From: Paraburkholderia kirstenboschensis
GTDB taxonomy: Bacteria; Pseudomonadota; Gammaproteobacteria; Burkholderiales; Burkholderiaceae
Length of the DNA: 64,000 nt
NCBI RefSeq assembly: GCF_904848585.1
Contig: NZ_CAJHCR010000001.1
Location: forward strand, 1,364,001-1,428,000
Reading direction: 5' to 3'
Position numbers and translations under genes: made by a program. Position 1 is the first letter of the stretch. Each line of letters begins with the position of its first letter. Below the pieces are notes generated by a model. It saw only the letters and a list, made by a program, of their open reading frames with translations, ran no database searches and had not been told where the DNA came from. Shown here one piece after another: positions 1 through 8,679 of the stretch.

Positions 1-124
1 CCGCACCCGAGCCGAATATCTGCGGCGCGCGGAAGAAGCGCCTTATCGTTTCGCTATCATTGACTCTTCGCAGAGCATTGCGCGTATCCAGAAACATCTT
101 GAAGAGTTGCTTGCAAGTCTTTGA
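1..124 (+). CDS. tmk: Thymidylate kinase, C-terminal fragment
   Basis: Only the last 40 codons lie in the window, in the frame that ends at TGA 122-124. The fragment reads as an amphipathic end with [15 protein letters not shown] followed by a helix ending LEELLASL, which fits the C-terminus of bacterial thymidylate kinase (dTMP to dTDP). The identification leans on position: holB starts 94 bp downstream, and tmk-holB is the usual order in Burkholderia and many other proteobacteria. The catalytic P-loop lies outside the window, so this is a contextual call. Confidence 0.7.
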   Translation, partial: RTRAEYLRRAEEAPYRFAIIDSSQSIARIQKHLEELLASL

Positions 125-218
125 TGTTAAATCAATATAAGCGTTTGTTATCTGCCAACTAGATTCTCGTGCAATATCTCAGCTAACGCGTCCAACTGAC
201 TGATCAGAAAGAGAAAAG

Positions 219-1253
219 ATGATTTATCCGTGGCAAACCGATGACTGGAACCGCCTGCAGCAATTGCGCGACCACTGGCCGCACGCTTTGCTGCTGCATG
301 GACAGGCGGGCATCGGCAAGCTGCGCTTCGCGCAGCATCTCGCGCAGGGCCTGCTGTGCGAGGACCGGCGGGAAAACGGCGAACCGTGCGGCGCGTGTGT
401 CGCGTGCAACTGGTTCGCCCAAGGCAACCATCCCGATTACCGTATTGTCGTGCCCGAGGCGCTGGCGGCCGAAGCCGGCATCGGTAACGGTGCGGACGAG
501 AAAGCCGAAAAAGCCGATGCGGACGAAGGAAAAAAAACGCGCGCGCCCAGCAAGGAAATCAAGATCGAGCAGATTCGCGGCTTGCTCGACTTCGTCGGCG
601 TGGGTTCGCACCGCGGCGGCGCCCGCGTGGTCGTGCTGGCTCCGGCGGAGGCGCTCAACATTGCGGCGGCCAATGCGCTGCTGAAAACACTCGAAGAGCC
701 GCCTGCTGGCGTCGTGTTCCTGATGGTGTCGGCGCGGATCGACCGGCTTTTGCCCACCATCATCAGCCGTTGCCGCCAATGGCCGATGAGTTTGCCCGCG
801 CCCCAGGCCGCGACCCAGTGGCTCGCGGCGCAAGGCGTGTCCGAGGCGCCGGCGCTGCTCGCAGAGGCAGGCGGCGCGCCGCTGACCGCACTCGCGCTCG
901 CTAGCGACGAAAACCGCACGCTGCGCGACTGGACGCTCAAGCAACTGGCCGCCGGCCCCGAGTGCGACGCCTTCGCGTGCGGCGAGGCGCTGCAAAAGCT
1001 GCCGGTGCCGCTCGTGCTCGGCTGGCTGCAACGCTGGATGTACGATCTGCTGGCGCAGCGCACCGCGGGCGCGCCGCGGTATTTTCCGCAGGCGTCGGCG
1101 GCGTTGACGCGCTGTGCGTCGCAAGCCGACGCGAGCGCTTTCGCCCGCTTCATGCGGGCCGTCACGCGCCAACGCGCGGTCGAGAATCATCCGCTGAACG
1201 CGCGGCTCGTTTTCGAGGAGCTGTTTCTTGGCTACCGCGAGCTCTTTGCATGA
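219..1253 (+). CDS. holB: DNA polymerase III subunit delta prime
   Basis: A 344-residue clamp-loader subunit. The N-terminal half has the degenerate P-loop HGQAGIGKLRFA, which in this family does not hydrolyse ATP, followed by a zinc-binding cluster of four cysteines (CEDRRENGEPCGACVAC). ALLKTLEEPP and a Sensor-like ISRCRQWP segment follow, all typical of HolB. A charged insertion of about 25 residues (rich in E, K and D, ending APSKEIKIEQIR) lies between the zinc module and the AAA core, as often in Burkholderiales. The ATG at 219 is preceded by an AGAGAAAAG purine stretch. Known role: joins delta and tau/gamma to load the beta clamp on DNA. Confidence 0.95.
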   Translation: MIYPWQTDDWNRLQQLRDHWPHALLLHGQAGIGKLRFAQHLAQGLLCEDRRENGEPCGACVACNWFAQGNHPDYRIVVPEALAAEAGIGNGADEKAEKADADEGKKTRAPSKEIKIEQIRGLLDFVGVGSHRGGARVVVLAPAEALNIAAANALLKTLEEPPAGVVFLMVSARIDRLLPTIISRCRQWPMSLPAPQAATQWLAAQGVSEAPALLAEAGGAPLTALALASDENRTLRDWTLKQLAAGPECDAFACGEALQKLPVPLVLGWLQRWMYDLLAQRTAGAPRYFPQASAALTRCASQADASAFARFMRAVTRQRAVENHPLNARLVFEELFLGYRELFA

Positions 1254-1346
1254 CGCAAGGCGGCGCCCGAGACGCGCGGCGAACGTCGTTTCCACCCGTT
1301 AGCGCTTTACACGTTAGCCGCTTCTTCAATTCAATCTGAAAGCACC

Positions 1347-1871
1347 ATGAGCCTGTCTTACCGCGATGCCACGCTCGACGATCTGCCTGCCATCGTCGCC
1401 ATTTACAACTCGACGGTAGCCTCGCGCCAGGTGACCGCCGATCTCGAACCGGTCAGCGTCGAAAGCCGGGTTGCATGGTTTCACGCGCACGGGCCGCAGA
1501 AACGTCCCCTATGGGTCGTCGAAGACGCCGAACAGCCTGGCCGTGTCATCGCATGGCTGAGCTTTTCGGACTTCTATGGCCGTCCCGCCTATCAGCGCAG
1601 CGCCGAAGTCAGCATCTATCTCGACGAAAGCGCGCGCGGCAAGGGCCTCGGCAAGCAGTTGCTGGCGGCCTCGCTGGCGGCGGCGCCGGCGCTAGGCATC
1701 GACACCGTGCTGGGATTTATCTTCGGTCACAATGAGGCGAGCCTGCGCCTGTTCCGCGGCTTCGGTTTCGACACATGGGGCTCGCTGCCGCGCGTGGCCG
1801 TGCTGGACGGCGTGGAGCGCGATCTGGTGATCCTCGGCAAGCGCCTCGGCGCGCACGGCGCGGCAGCCTGA
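1347..1871 (+). CDS. GNAT N-acetyltransferase of the phosphinothricin acetyltransferase type
   Basis: A 174-residue single-domain GNAT protein. It begins with YRDATLDDLPAIVAIYN, the typical N-terminus of PAT/Bar/YwnH enzymes. The acetyl-CoA binding motif A is seen as ARGKGLGKQLL, and a second conserved block HNEASLRLFRGFGF follows. Members acetylate small amines such as phosphinothricin, methionine sulfoximine/sulfone or related glutamate analogues; the substrate here cannot be read from sequence. It follows holB after about 90 bp and precedes the TatD gene by 34 bp, so the three may be cotranscribed. Confidence 0.85.
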   Translation: MSLSYRDATLDDLPAIVAIYNSTVASRQVTADLEPVSVESRVAWFHAHGPQKRPLWVVEDAEQPGRVIAWLSFSDFYGRPAYQRSAEVSIYLDESARGKGLGKQLLAASLAAAPALGIDTVLGFIFGHNEASLRLFRGFGFDTWGSLPRVAVLDGVERDLVILGKRLGAHGAAA

Positions 1872-1905
1872 CCCGCCACGGGTCATTCATTTGCAGGACA
1901 TCATC

Positions 1906-2700
1906 ATGTTTGTCGATTCGCACTGTCACATCAATTTCGAAGGACTCGCCGACCGCCTGCCGCAGGTGCTCGAGAATATGCGAAGCCACTCGGTCACGCA
2001 CGCGTTGTGCGTGTCGGTGGATCTGGAAACGCTGCCGTCCGTGCTTGAAATCGCGAGCCGGCATGAGAACGTGTACGCGTCGGTGGGCGTGCATCCCGAC
2101 CACGAGGACATGCGCGAGCCGAGCGTCGCCGAACTGGTCGAGCTGGCCGAGCATCCGAAAGTGGTCGCAATCGGCGAGACGGGGCTCGATTACTACCGCC
2201 TCGAAGGCCGCTCGATCGCCGATATGGAATGGCAGCGCGAGCGCTTCCGTACGCATATCCGTGCCGCGCATGCCACCGGCAAGCCGCTCATCATCCATAC
2301 GCGCTCTTCGTCGGAAGACACGCTGCGCATCATGGCCGAGGAGCGCGCGAGCGAGCCGGGCGGCGTGATGCATTGCTTTACCGAGCCGTGGGCCGTAGCC
2401 GAACAGGCGCTTGCGCAGAACTTTTACATCTCGCTGTCGGGCATCGTCACCTTCAAGAGCGCGACCGACGTGCAGGACGTCGCGCGCCGCGTGCCGCTGG
2501 AGCGCCTGCTGATCGAAACCGACTCGCCATACCTGGCGCCGGTGCCGTATCGCGGCAAGCCTAATGAACCTGCGTACGTCAGTTATGTCGGACGTTTCAT
2601 TGCGCAGCAGCGCGACATGACGGACGAAGCGCTGGCCGCCGCAACCACGCAGAACTTTTTCCGTCTCTTCAAGCTTCCCGCGCCAGTCGGCGCGGTGTGA
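1906..2700 (+). CDS. TatD family metal-dependent DNase
   Basis: A 264-residue TIM-barrel metallohydrolase. All expected metal-site elements are visible: FVDSHCH at the N-terminus, GETGLDYYR, IHTRSS, MHCFT and IETDSPYLAPVPYRGKPNEP. The ATG at 1906 is preferred over the TTG at 1891 because CAGGA lies 6-7 bases upstream of it and the product then starts exactly at the first barrel strand. TatD/YcfH proteins are 3'-5' exonucleases acting on DNA. The gene lies in the tmk-holB-TatD neighbourhood common in betaproteobacteria. Confidence 0.93.
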   Translation: MFVDSHCHINFEGLADRLPQVLENMRSHSVTHALCVSVDLETLPSVLEIASRHENVYASVGVHPDHEDMREPSVAELVELAEHPKVVAIGETGLDYYRLEGRSIADMEWQRERFRTHIRAAHATGKPLIIHTRSSSEDTLRIMAEERASEPGGVMHCFTEPWAVAEQALAQNFYISLSGIVTFKSATDVQDVARRVPLERLLIETDSPYLAPVPYRGKPNEPAYVSYVGRFIAQQRDMTDEALAAATTQNFFRLFKLPAPVGAV

Positions 2701-2746
2701 AAGCGGATAAACATCAATAGGATAGGGGCCACCCCTAAAGTAAAAC

Positions 2747-3487
2747 ATGATGAACGATTCCACTTTGACCCACGCGCGGCAAGCCGCTCAAACGGCCCGT
2801 GCCGCATGCACGTCGGCGCGCCGCAGCTTCTCCCGCGCCGCGCTGGCGGCCACGGTGGCGTGCGCGGCGCTGAGTTCGCTGATCGCGGCGCCGGCCCAGG
2901 CCGCGCCGATCGATTCGCTGATCAAATCGGTCAAGTTCGACGACGTCGACGGTGTCAAGAAACTGCTCGCCAAGGGCATGGACCCGAACAGCGTCGATAA
3001 TCAGGGCATGCCGCTTCTGGTGCTGGCCGCGCGCGAGAAATCGGACAAGGTCGGCGCCGCGCTGCTTGCGAATCCGAAAACCAACGTCGAGATCGAGGAC
3101 AAAGCCGGCGAAAACGCGATGATGATGGCCGCGCTGAACGGCGACATCGACTTCGTCAAACAGTTGATCGCGAAGGACGCCGAAGTGAACAAGAAGGGCT
3201 GGGCGCCGCTGCACTACGCGGCCGCGAACGGCCACGACGACATCGTGAAACTGCTGCTCGACCATTCCGCCTACGTGGACGCAGGCTCCCCGAACGGCAC
3301 CACGCCGCTGATGATGGCGGCGCGCGGCGGCCATGTTTCGACGGTGAAGCTGCTGCTCGACAACGGCGCGGACCTGACGGTCAAGAATCAGATCGGCCTC
3401 ACCGCACTGGATTTCGCGAAGACCTACAAGGAGCCGGACGTGGTCGAAGGCCTGACCGCGCGTCTGCAGCAGATGCAGCAAAAGTAG
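2747..3487 (+). CDS. Secreted ankyrin-repeat protein
   Basis: A 246-residue protein with a long arginine-rich N-region, a hydrophobic core (AALAATVACAALSSLIAA) and an APAQAA-type signal peptidase site near residue 52, so it is probably periplasmic. The mature part is a stack of ankyrin repeats, for example GWAPLHYAAANGHDDIVKLL and GTTPLMMAARGGHVSTVKLL, about five or six in all. Ankyrins are protein-binding scaffolds; no catalytic motif is present. ATGATG at 2747-2752 gives two adjacent possible starts. Partner unknown. Confidence 0.85.
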   Translation: MMNDSTLTHARQAAQTARAACTSARRSFSRAALAATVACAALSSLIAAPAQAAPIDSLIKSVKFDDVDGVKKLLAKGMDPNSVDNQGMPLLVLAAREKSDKVGAALLANPKTNVEIEDKAGENAMMMAALNGDIDFVKQLIAKDAEVNKKGWAPLHYAAANGHDDIVKLLLDHSAYVDAGSPNGTTPLMMAARGGHVSTVKLLLDNGADLTVKNQIGLTALDFAKTYKEPDVVEGLTARLQQMQQK

Positions 3488-3662
3488 AGCGCGCGGCGCA
3501 CCGGCATACGCCGGTGTACAGCGCTCCTTGCCTGAGATCGCGGCTGCCGGCCTGCTGCCGCATCGCAAAACAGTGCAGAATGACGACTTTGTTGCGGCGC
3601 GTTCGCGCGCCGTCCGCATGCGGCAACAGACCGCCTGATAAACGACCCTGGAAAGGAACACC

Positions 3663-4019
3663 ATGCTGCGGGCTTTGATTTTCGCCAGCGCGTTTGCCGT
3701 ACCGTTGTCGGCAGCCGCGTTCACGGGAGGCGACCTCAACAAGCTGTGCACGAAGACCGACGTAGCGTCGCGCAGTGCGTGCGCCGCATACATCGAAGGC
3801 GCCGCCGACGGCATCTTCAACACTATCGACGCGATCGGCGGCACTACGGGCCCGCGCGTCGGGCAATACTTCTGCTTGCCCCAGGACGCGCGCTCGGCGC
3901 AACTGACCGACGCGGTACGCAAGTACATCGCGGAGAATCCGATCGTCGCGGGCTACAACGCGAGCACGGCGATCTCACTGGGACTCGGCAAAGCGTTTCC
4001 TTGCAAAAGCGGAAGTTGA
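3663..4019 (+). CDS. Rap1a/Tai-type immunity-like periplasmic protein
   Basis: A 118-residue protein with a short signal peptide (MLRALIFASAFAVPLSAAAF). The mature part has the hallmark pattern of the Rap1a/Tai family: TGGDLNKLC, then CAAYIEGAADGI, then YFCLPQDARSAQ, a conserved helix and a C-terminal AFPC, giving four cysteines placed for two disulfides. Family members neutralise type VI secretion amidase effectors (Tae4/Ssp) in the periplasm. No effector or T6SS gene lies beside it, so here it is an orphan and may have another role. AAAGGAA lies just ahead of the ATG. Confidence 0.75.
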   Translation: MLRALIFASAFAVPLSAAAFTGGDLNKLCTKTDVASRSACAAYIEGAADGIFNTIDAIGGTTGPRVGQYFCLPQDARSAQLTDAVRKYIAENPIVAGYNASTAISLGLGKAFPCKSGS

Positions 4020-4285
4020 TATGAGCTGAAAGGACGTGTGCTGCACGACGCACACACGTTCTCCCATGAGCCGGACGCCACGCTGCACGTGCGCGGCCGG
4101 CTCGAAAAGCGGAGCGCATCTTTCGATTCGCGCGTCCGCGTCGAAGGCGCTTCACGGTGTTTTTCAGCGCGCCTTCACGAGCGCGTCCGGCGGGTTCGTC
4201 CCGCGGCGCGCGTCACTTTGTGCCGTCGCCGCGTTTCATTGGCCGCCGGCCTGTCCACACTCAATCGAAAAGGAGGTTGTCCTTC

Positions 4286-5521
4286 ATGCCTTTTCTCGAA
4301 GAACTCGACCACCTTGACCGCATCGCCGAAGCACCGCTGCATACGTGGCTGGGCGCATTGATGATCTCGGTCGTCGCCGTACTGATCGGCATCGGCTTGC
4401 ACCGCGTGGGCGCACGTGTCGTGACCCGAATCGCGCGGCCTTATCCGCTCACCAGTGTCGTGCTGCGCTATATCGACAAGCCTTCGCTGTTCGTTCTCAT
4501 CATTCTCGCGCTGGAAGCCGTATGGTGGGAGGCGCCTGACACGCTCACCTTCATCTCGCCGTTGCGCGACGCCGCGGCGATCGCGCTGATCGGCGCGTTG
4601 ACGTGGCTGTCGGTGCGTTCGGCGGCGGCCATCGGCGAGGCAATCATTCAGGCGCATCCGCTCGATACCGCCGACAATCTGCAAGCGCGCCGCATCCATA
4701 CGCAAGCGCGAGTGCTGGCTCGCTCGGTGATGCTCGTGATCGTGATCGTCGGCGTGGGCGGCGCGTTGATGACCTTCCCGAATGTCCGGCAGATCGGCGC
4801 GAGCCTGCTTGCATCGGCGGGCGTGGCGGGTCTGGTTGCCGGTATCGCCGCGCGGCCGGTGCTCGGCAATCTGATCGCCGGCTTGCAGATTGCGCTGTCG
4901 CAACCCATCCGGCTCGACGACGTCGTCGTGATTCAGGGCGAATGGGGGCGCATCGAGGAGATCACCGGAACATATGTGTCGGTGCGTCTGTGGGACCAGC
5001 GGCGGCTGATCGTGCCGCTGCAATGGTTTATCGAAAACCCGTTTTCGAACTGGACGCGCAGCAGTTCGCAAATTATCGGCACGGTGTTTCTCTACGTCGA
5101 TTACCGGATGCCGCTCGCGCCGCTGCGCGAGGAACTTGCGCGCATCGTCGAGGCGGCGCCCGAGTGGGACCGGCGCGTGCAGGTTCTGCAAGTCACCGAG
5201 GGTACCGAGCGCTCGATGCAATTGCGCGCGCTCGTCAGTTCGCTCGATTCCGGGCTCAACTGGGATTTGCGCTGTCGCGTACGCGAAGGGCTGCTCGACT
5301 TCATCCAGAAGCACTATCCGCAGTATCTGCCGCGCGCACGTGCGGAAGTGTCCGCAGAACTCGAAAACGGCAAGGGCGAGCCGCTCGACTGGGTGCCGCG
5401 CAGCGCTCGGACGCCGGCCGGCAGCACGGCGGCGCATACTGAGGCAGACCCGGTGGCGAGCCGGCCTGGTCAGGCGGCGGCCGCGGCAGCGCCGTCGCAC
5501 AAGGCAAAAGAAACTGCCTAG
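4286..5521 (+). CDS. MscS-family mechanosensitive ion channel
   Basis: A 411-residue inner-membrane protein with several N-terminal membrane segments. It has the MscS core: a glycine/alanine-rich pore helix (GASLLASAGVAGLVAGIAAR), then LGNLIAGLQIALSQPIRLDD, and the beta domain with VVIQGEWGRIEEITGTYVSVR and PLQWFIENPFSNW. The ATG at 4286 is chosen because AAAGGAGG lies 8-15 bases upstream; the reading frame stays open further 5' but without a ribosome site. The alanine-rich C-terminal tail of about 50 residues is probably disordered. Likely an osmotic safety valve; the nearby otsA (trehalose, an osmoprotectant) fits that setting. Confidence 0.9.
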   Translation: MPFLEELDHLDRIAEAPLHTWLGALMISVVAVLIGIGLHRVGARVVTRIARPYPLTSVVLRYIDKPSLFVLIILALEAVWWEAPDTLTFISPLRDAAAIALIGALTWLSVRSAAAIGEAIIQAHPLDTADNLQARRIHTQARVLARSVMLVIVIVGVGGALMTFPNVRQIGASLLASAGVAGLVAGIAARPVLGNLIAGLQIALSQPIRLDDVVVIQGEWGRIEEITGTYVSVRLWDQRRLIVPLQWFIENPFSNWTRSSSQIIGTVFLYVDYRMPLAPLREELARIVEAAPEWDRRVQVLQVTEGTERSMQLRALVSSLDSGLNWDLRCRVREGLLDFIQKHYPQYLPRARAEVSAELENGKGEPLDWVPRSARTPAGSTAAHTEADPVASRPGQAAAAAAPSHKAKETA

Positions 5522-5731
5522 CGGACCGCAGGCGTCCGCATGAAGTTTTCTGCTCGGACCGACGCCGTCGGCGATGCAACCGATCGGACGTCAAAGGGTC
5601 GAACCGTCCACTTACTCATAAACTCGGCGCGACATGGCGTGCACCATGCGAAAGTTTGTCAGGCGCTCGCTGCGTGACGAGCGCCGGCTGCACCCTGGCA
5701 GATGTCGCGCGCAACAAGGAGGACTAGCAAC

Positions 5732-7141
5732 ATGGGCCGACTGATCGTCGTGTCGAATCGCGTCGCAACGCCGACGGAAACCAAAGGATCGGCGGGCGGG
5801 CTCGCCGTCGGCGTGTTCGGCGCGCTGAAGGATGCCGGAGGCGTGTGGTTCGGCTGGAGCGGCGACGTGGTCAGCGAGACCGTCGCCAATGCCGGGCCGA
5901 CGCTCGAACAGGACGGCGCGGTCACCTTCGCGACGGTGGGTCTTACGCGCAAGGACTACGACCAGTACTACCGCGGCTTCTCGAACGCGACGCTGTGGCC
6001 GGTGTTCCACTACCGCAACGACCTCGCGCGCTACGAGCGCGAGGAGTATGCGGGCTACCGCCGCGTCAACGCGTGGCTCGCGCATAAGCTGATCAAGCTG
6101 CTCGAGCCAGACGACGTGATCTGGATTCACGACTATCACCTGATCCCGTTCGCGGAAGCGCTGCGCAGCGAAGGCATCACGAACCGCATTGGTTTCTTCC
6201 TGCACATTCCGTTTCCGGCGCCGCAGATTCTGCTCAACATTCCGCCGCACGAGGAGTTGGTGAAGTCGCTGTCGTGCTACGACCTGCTGGGTTTCCAGAC
6301 CGCAACCGATCAGGAGGCGTTCCACGATTACGTCACCCGTCACGCGCGCGGCTCGGTGTCGAACGGTCTCGTCGAAGCGTTCGGCCGCAAGCTGCGTACT
6401 GGCGTCTACCGGATCGGCGTGTTTCCGGACGAGATTGCAGAGCAGGCAAAGCGCTACGAAAGCCGTCAGCACGTGCTCGATCTGAAGCAAAGTCTCGAAG
6501 GCCGCAAGCTGATCATGAGCGTCGACCGGCTCGATTATTCGAAGGGGCTCGTCGAACGCTTTCGCGCGTTCGAGCATCTGCTGGAACGTTCGCCCGAATG
6601 GCGCGGCAACGTCACGCTGGTGCAGATTGCGCCGCCCACGCGTTCGGACGTCGCCACATACCAGAAAATCCGTCAGGATCTGGAGTACGAAGCAGGGCGC
6701 ATCAACGGGCGCTATTCGGGCCTCGACTACACGCCGATCCGCTATCTGAACCAGCAATACGACCGCTGGAAATTGATGTCGCTGTTCCGCGAGTCGCAGA
6801 TCGGCTTCGTCACGCCGTTGCACGACGGCATGAACCTCGTCGCGAAGGAATATGTCGCCGCGCAGAATCCCGACGATCCGGGCGTACTCGTGCTGTCCAT
6901 TTTCGCGGGCGCCGCGGATGAGCTAACAGGCGCGCTGCTCGTGAATCCGCATGATGCGATCGGCATGTGCGAGGCGTTGCAGCGCGCGCTGCAAATGCCG
7001 CTCGACGCGCGCCAGCGGCGTCACGAGATCAACATGGCGGCGCTGCGCAAGAACGATCTCGGCGTGTGGCGCGACAGCTTCCTGCGTGACCTGCGCAGCG
7101 TGCCGCTGCAGAAGCCGGCCGTGGGCGGCGGGCATAAGTAA
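5732..7141 (+). CDS. otsA: Alpha,alpha-trehalose-phosphate synthase (UDP-forming)
   Basis: A 469-residue GT20 enzyme, close to the usual length of about 470. It makes trehalose 6-phosphate from UDP-glucose and glucose 6-phosphate. Visible motifs are GRLIVVSNRVATP at the start, VWFGWSGDV, DVIWIHDYHLIP, SVDRLDYSKGLVER and the nucleotide-binding LHDGMNLVAKEYVA near the C-terminus. The ATG at 5732 has AAGGAGG about 10 bases upstream. No otsB phosphatase is adjacent, so the second step must be encoded elsewhere. Confidence 0.96.
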   Translation: MGRLIVVSNRVATPTETKGSAGGLAVGVFGALKDAGGVWFGWSGDVVSETVANAGPTLEQDGAVTFATVGLTRKDYDQYYRGFSNATLWPVFHYRNDLARYEREEYAGYRRVNAWLAHKLIKLLEPDDVIWIHDYHLIPFAEALRSEGITNRIGFFLHIPFPAPQILLNIPPHEELVKSLSCYDLLGFQTATDQEAFHDYVTRHARGSVSNGLVEAFGRKLRTGVYRIGVFPDEIAEQAKRYESRQHVLDLKQSLEGRKLIMSVDRLDYSKGLVERFRAFEHLLERSPEWRGNVTLVQIAPPTRSDVATYQKIRQDLEYEAGRINGRYSGLDYTPIRYLNQQYDRWKLMSLFRESQIGFVTPLHDGMNLVAKEYVAAQNPDDPGVLVLSIFAGAADELTGALLVNPHDAIGMCEALQRALQMPLDARQRRHEINMAALRKNDLGVWRDSFLRDLRSVPLQKPAVGGGHK

Positions 7142-7250
7142 TGAGCGGTCCGAAACGGGATGTGACGTGCGCATGCAGGCGGGGCAAACGGGGCAAGGGA
7201 GGTAGCGCGGTACCTGCGGCCTCCGGGACATCGTATCCACGGGTGGCCGC

Positions 7251-8414
7251 GTGCTGAGCGCGCTCGCCATCGCCGGTTACCGGTCGTTGCGCGAATTGAT
7301 CGTGCCGCTGGGGCGGCTTAACGTCATCACAGGTGCCAACGGCAGCGGGAAGTCGAGCGTCTATCGTTCGCTGCGCTTGCTTGCCGATACGGCGCGTGGC
7401 GGCGTGATTACGTCGCTCGCGCGCGAAGGCGGCTTGCCGTCCACCTTATGGGCCGGCCCTGAGCGTTTTTCCCGAGGCATGCTGAGCGGCGAATTCGAGG
7501 TTCAAGGCACGACCCGCAACTCACCGGTGAGTCTGCGGCTCGGCTTCGCTGGCGACCCGTTCAGCTATGCAATCGACTTGGGCTTGCCGCATCCGGGTAC
7601 AAGCAGGTTCGTGCTCGATCCCGTCATCAAGCGCGAGTGCATCTGGAGTGGACCGGTGCTGCGGCCGTCGGCGTTGCTGGTGGACCGGCAAGGAGCGGCG
7701 CTGCGCACGCGCGATGAAAACGGCGACTGGCAGACGGTCCCGCAACCCGTCGCGAGCTTTGACAGCATGATGACGGAGTTCGCCGACCCGCGCACCGCGC
7801 CGGAGATGATCGCGGTGCGCGAACAGATCCGCTCGTGGCGCTTCTATGACCATTTCCGGACAGACGTCGATGCGCCCGCGCGCACGCCGCAAATCGGCAC
7901 GCATACGCCGGTGCTCTCCGACGACGGCGTTGATCTCGCCGCGGCTTTGCAAACCATTCGCGAGATCGGCGACCCTGCTGCGCTCGACGCCGCCATCGAC
8001 GATGCATTTCCCGGCTCGCGGCTTGAGGTAGCGACGCAAGACGGCCGCTTCGAAGTCCTGATGCAGCAGCACGGCCTGCTGCGTCCGCTAAAGGGCGCAG
8101 AACTGTCAGACGGGACCTTGCGTTATTTATTGTTGGTGGCCGCGCTGTTGACGCCGCGTCCGCCCGCGTTGCTGGTGTTGAACGAGCCCGAAACGAGTTT
8201 GCATCCGGACCTGTTGCCGGCGCTCGCGCGGCTGATCGTGCGGGCCGCCGCGCACTCACAGGTGCTTGTCGTATCGCATGCGGCGCGGCTGATCGCGGCA
8301 CTCGAGCGCGAAGACGCGAGCGAGTCGATCGTGCTCGAGAAGCATTTCGGTGCAACGCGTCTCGCCGATGCCGAAGAGCGCGATATACCGCCGTGGAAAT
8401 GGCCGTCGCGTTGA
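7251..8414 (+). CDS. Stand-alone AAA/ABC-type ATPase (AAA_21-like)
   Basis: A 387-residue ATPase of the RecF/SMC/OLD branch. It has Walker A (TGANGSGKSSVYRSL) near residue 25, an ABC-like signature (ELSDGTLRYLLL), Walker B with following D-loop-like sequence (LLVLNEPETSLHPDLL) and an H-switch (VLVVSHAARLI). Between Walker A and the signature lies a region of about 240 residues without a long coiled coil. No TOPRIM, HNH or other nuclease domain is fused or adjacent. The start is the GTG at 7251, with no strong ribosome site. A terminator closes the transcription unit at 8479-8510. Function unknown. Confidence 0.8.
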   Translation: MLSALAIAGYRSLRELIVPLGRLNVITGANGSGKSSVYRSLRLLADTARGGVITSLAREGGLPSTLWAGPERFSRGMLSGEFEVQGTTRNSPVSLRLGFAGDPFSYAIDLGLPHPGTSRFVLDPVIKRECIWSGPVLRPSALLVDRQGAALRTRDENGDWQTVPQPVASFDSMMTEFADPRTAPEMIAVREQIRSWRFYDHFRTDVDAPARTPQIGTHTPVLSDDGVDLAAALQTIREIGDPAALDAAIDDAFPGSRLEVATQDGRFEVLMQQHGLLRPLKGAELSDGTLRYLLLVAALLTPRPPALLVLNEPETSLHPDLLPALARLIVRAAAHSQVLVVSHAARLIAALEREDASESIVLEKHFGATRLADAEERDIPPWKWPSR

Positions 8415-8478
8415 GGCCGGAAACGTATGAGCGACCCTCATATTTCGATGTCCCGTGCGATGTAAGCTGAATGTAACA

Positions 8479-8510
8479 GCGCCCAAAAAATGCAATACCG
8501 GGCGCTTTTT
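8479..8510 (+). terminator. Intrinsic terminator after the ATPase gene
   Basis: Arms GCGCCC (8479-8484) and GGGCGC (8500-8505) flank a 15-base A-rich loop and run straight into TTTTT (8506-8510). It sits 65 bp after the ATPase stop codon, on the same strand. Confidence 0.7.
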
Positions 8511-8679
8511 AGCGCCTGCCAGGGAATAATGCTTCGATGCCTGTGGCGCGCGCGCCGGCCTCAGCGCATCAATCGAGAGACGGAAGACCTGCTTGCAGGT
8601 CCCGGCGCCGCTAACAAGGCGGTATCAACCGGCCGCCGGACAAGTCAGCGCCGCTAGCCGTCAGTTCACGGAGACAACT

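Noticed and set aside
204..1295. Long minus-strand frame antisense to holB
   Set aside because: Arg-rich composition without domains; a mirror of holB's GC-rich codons.
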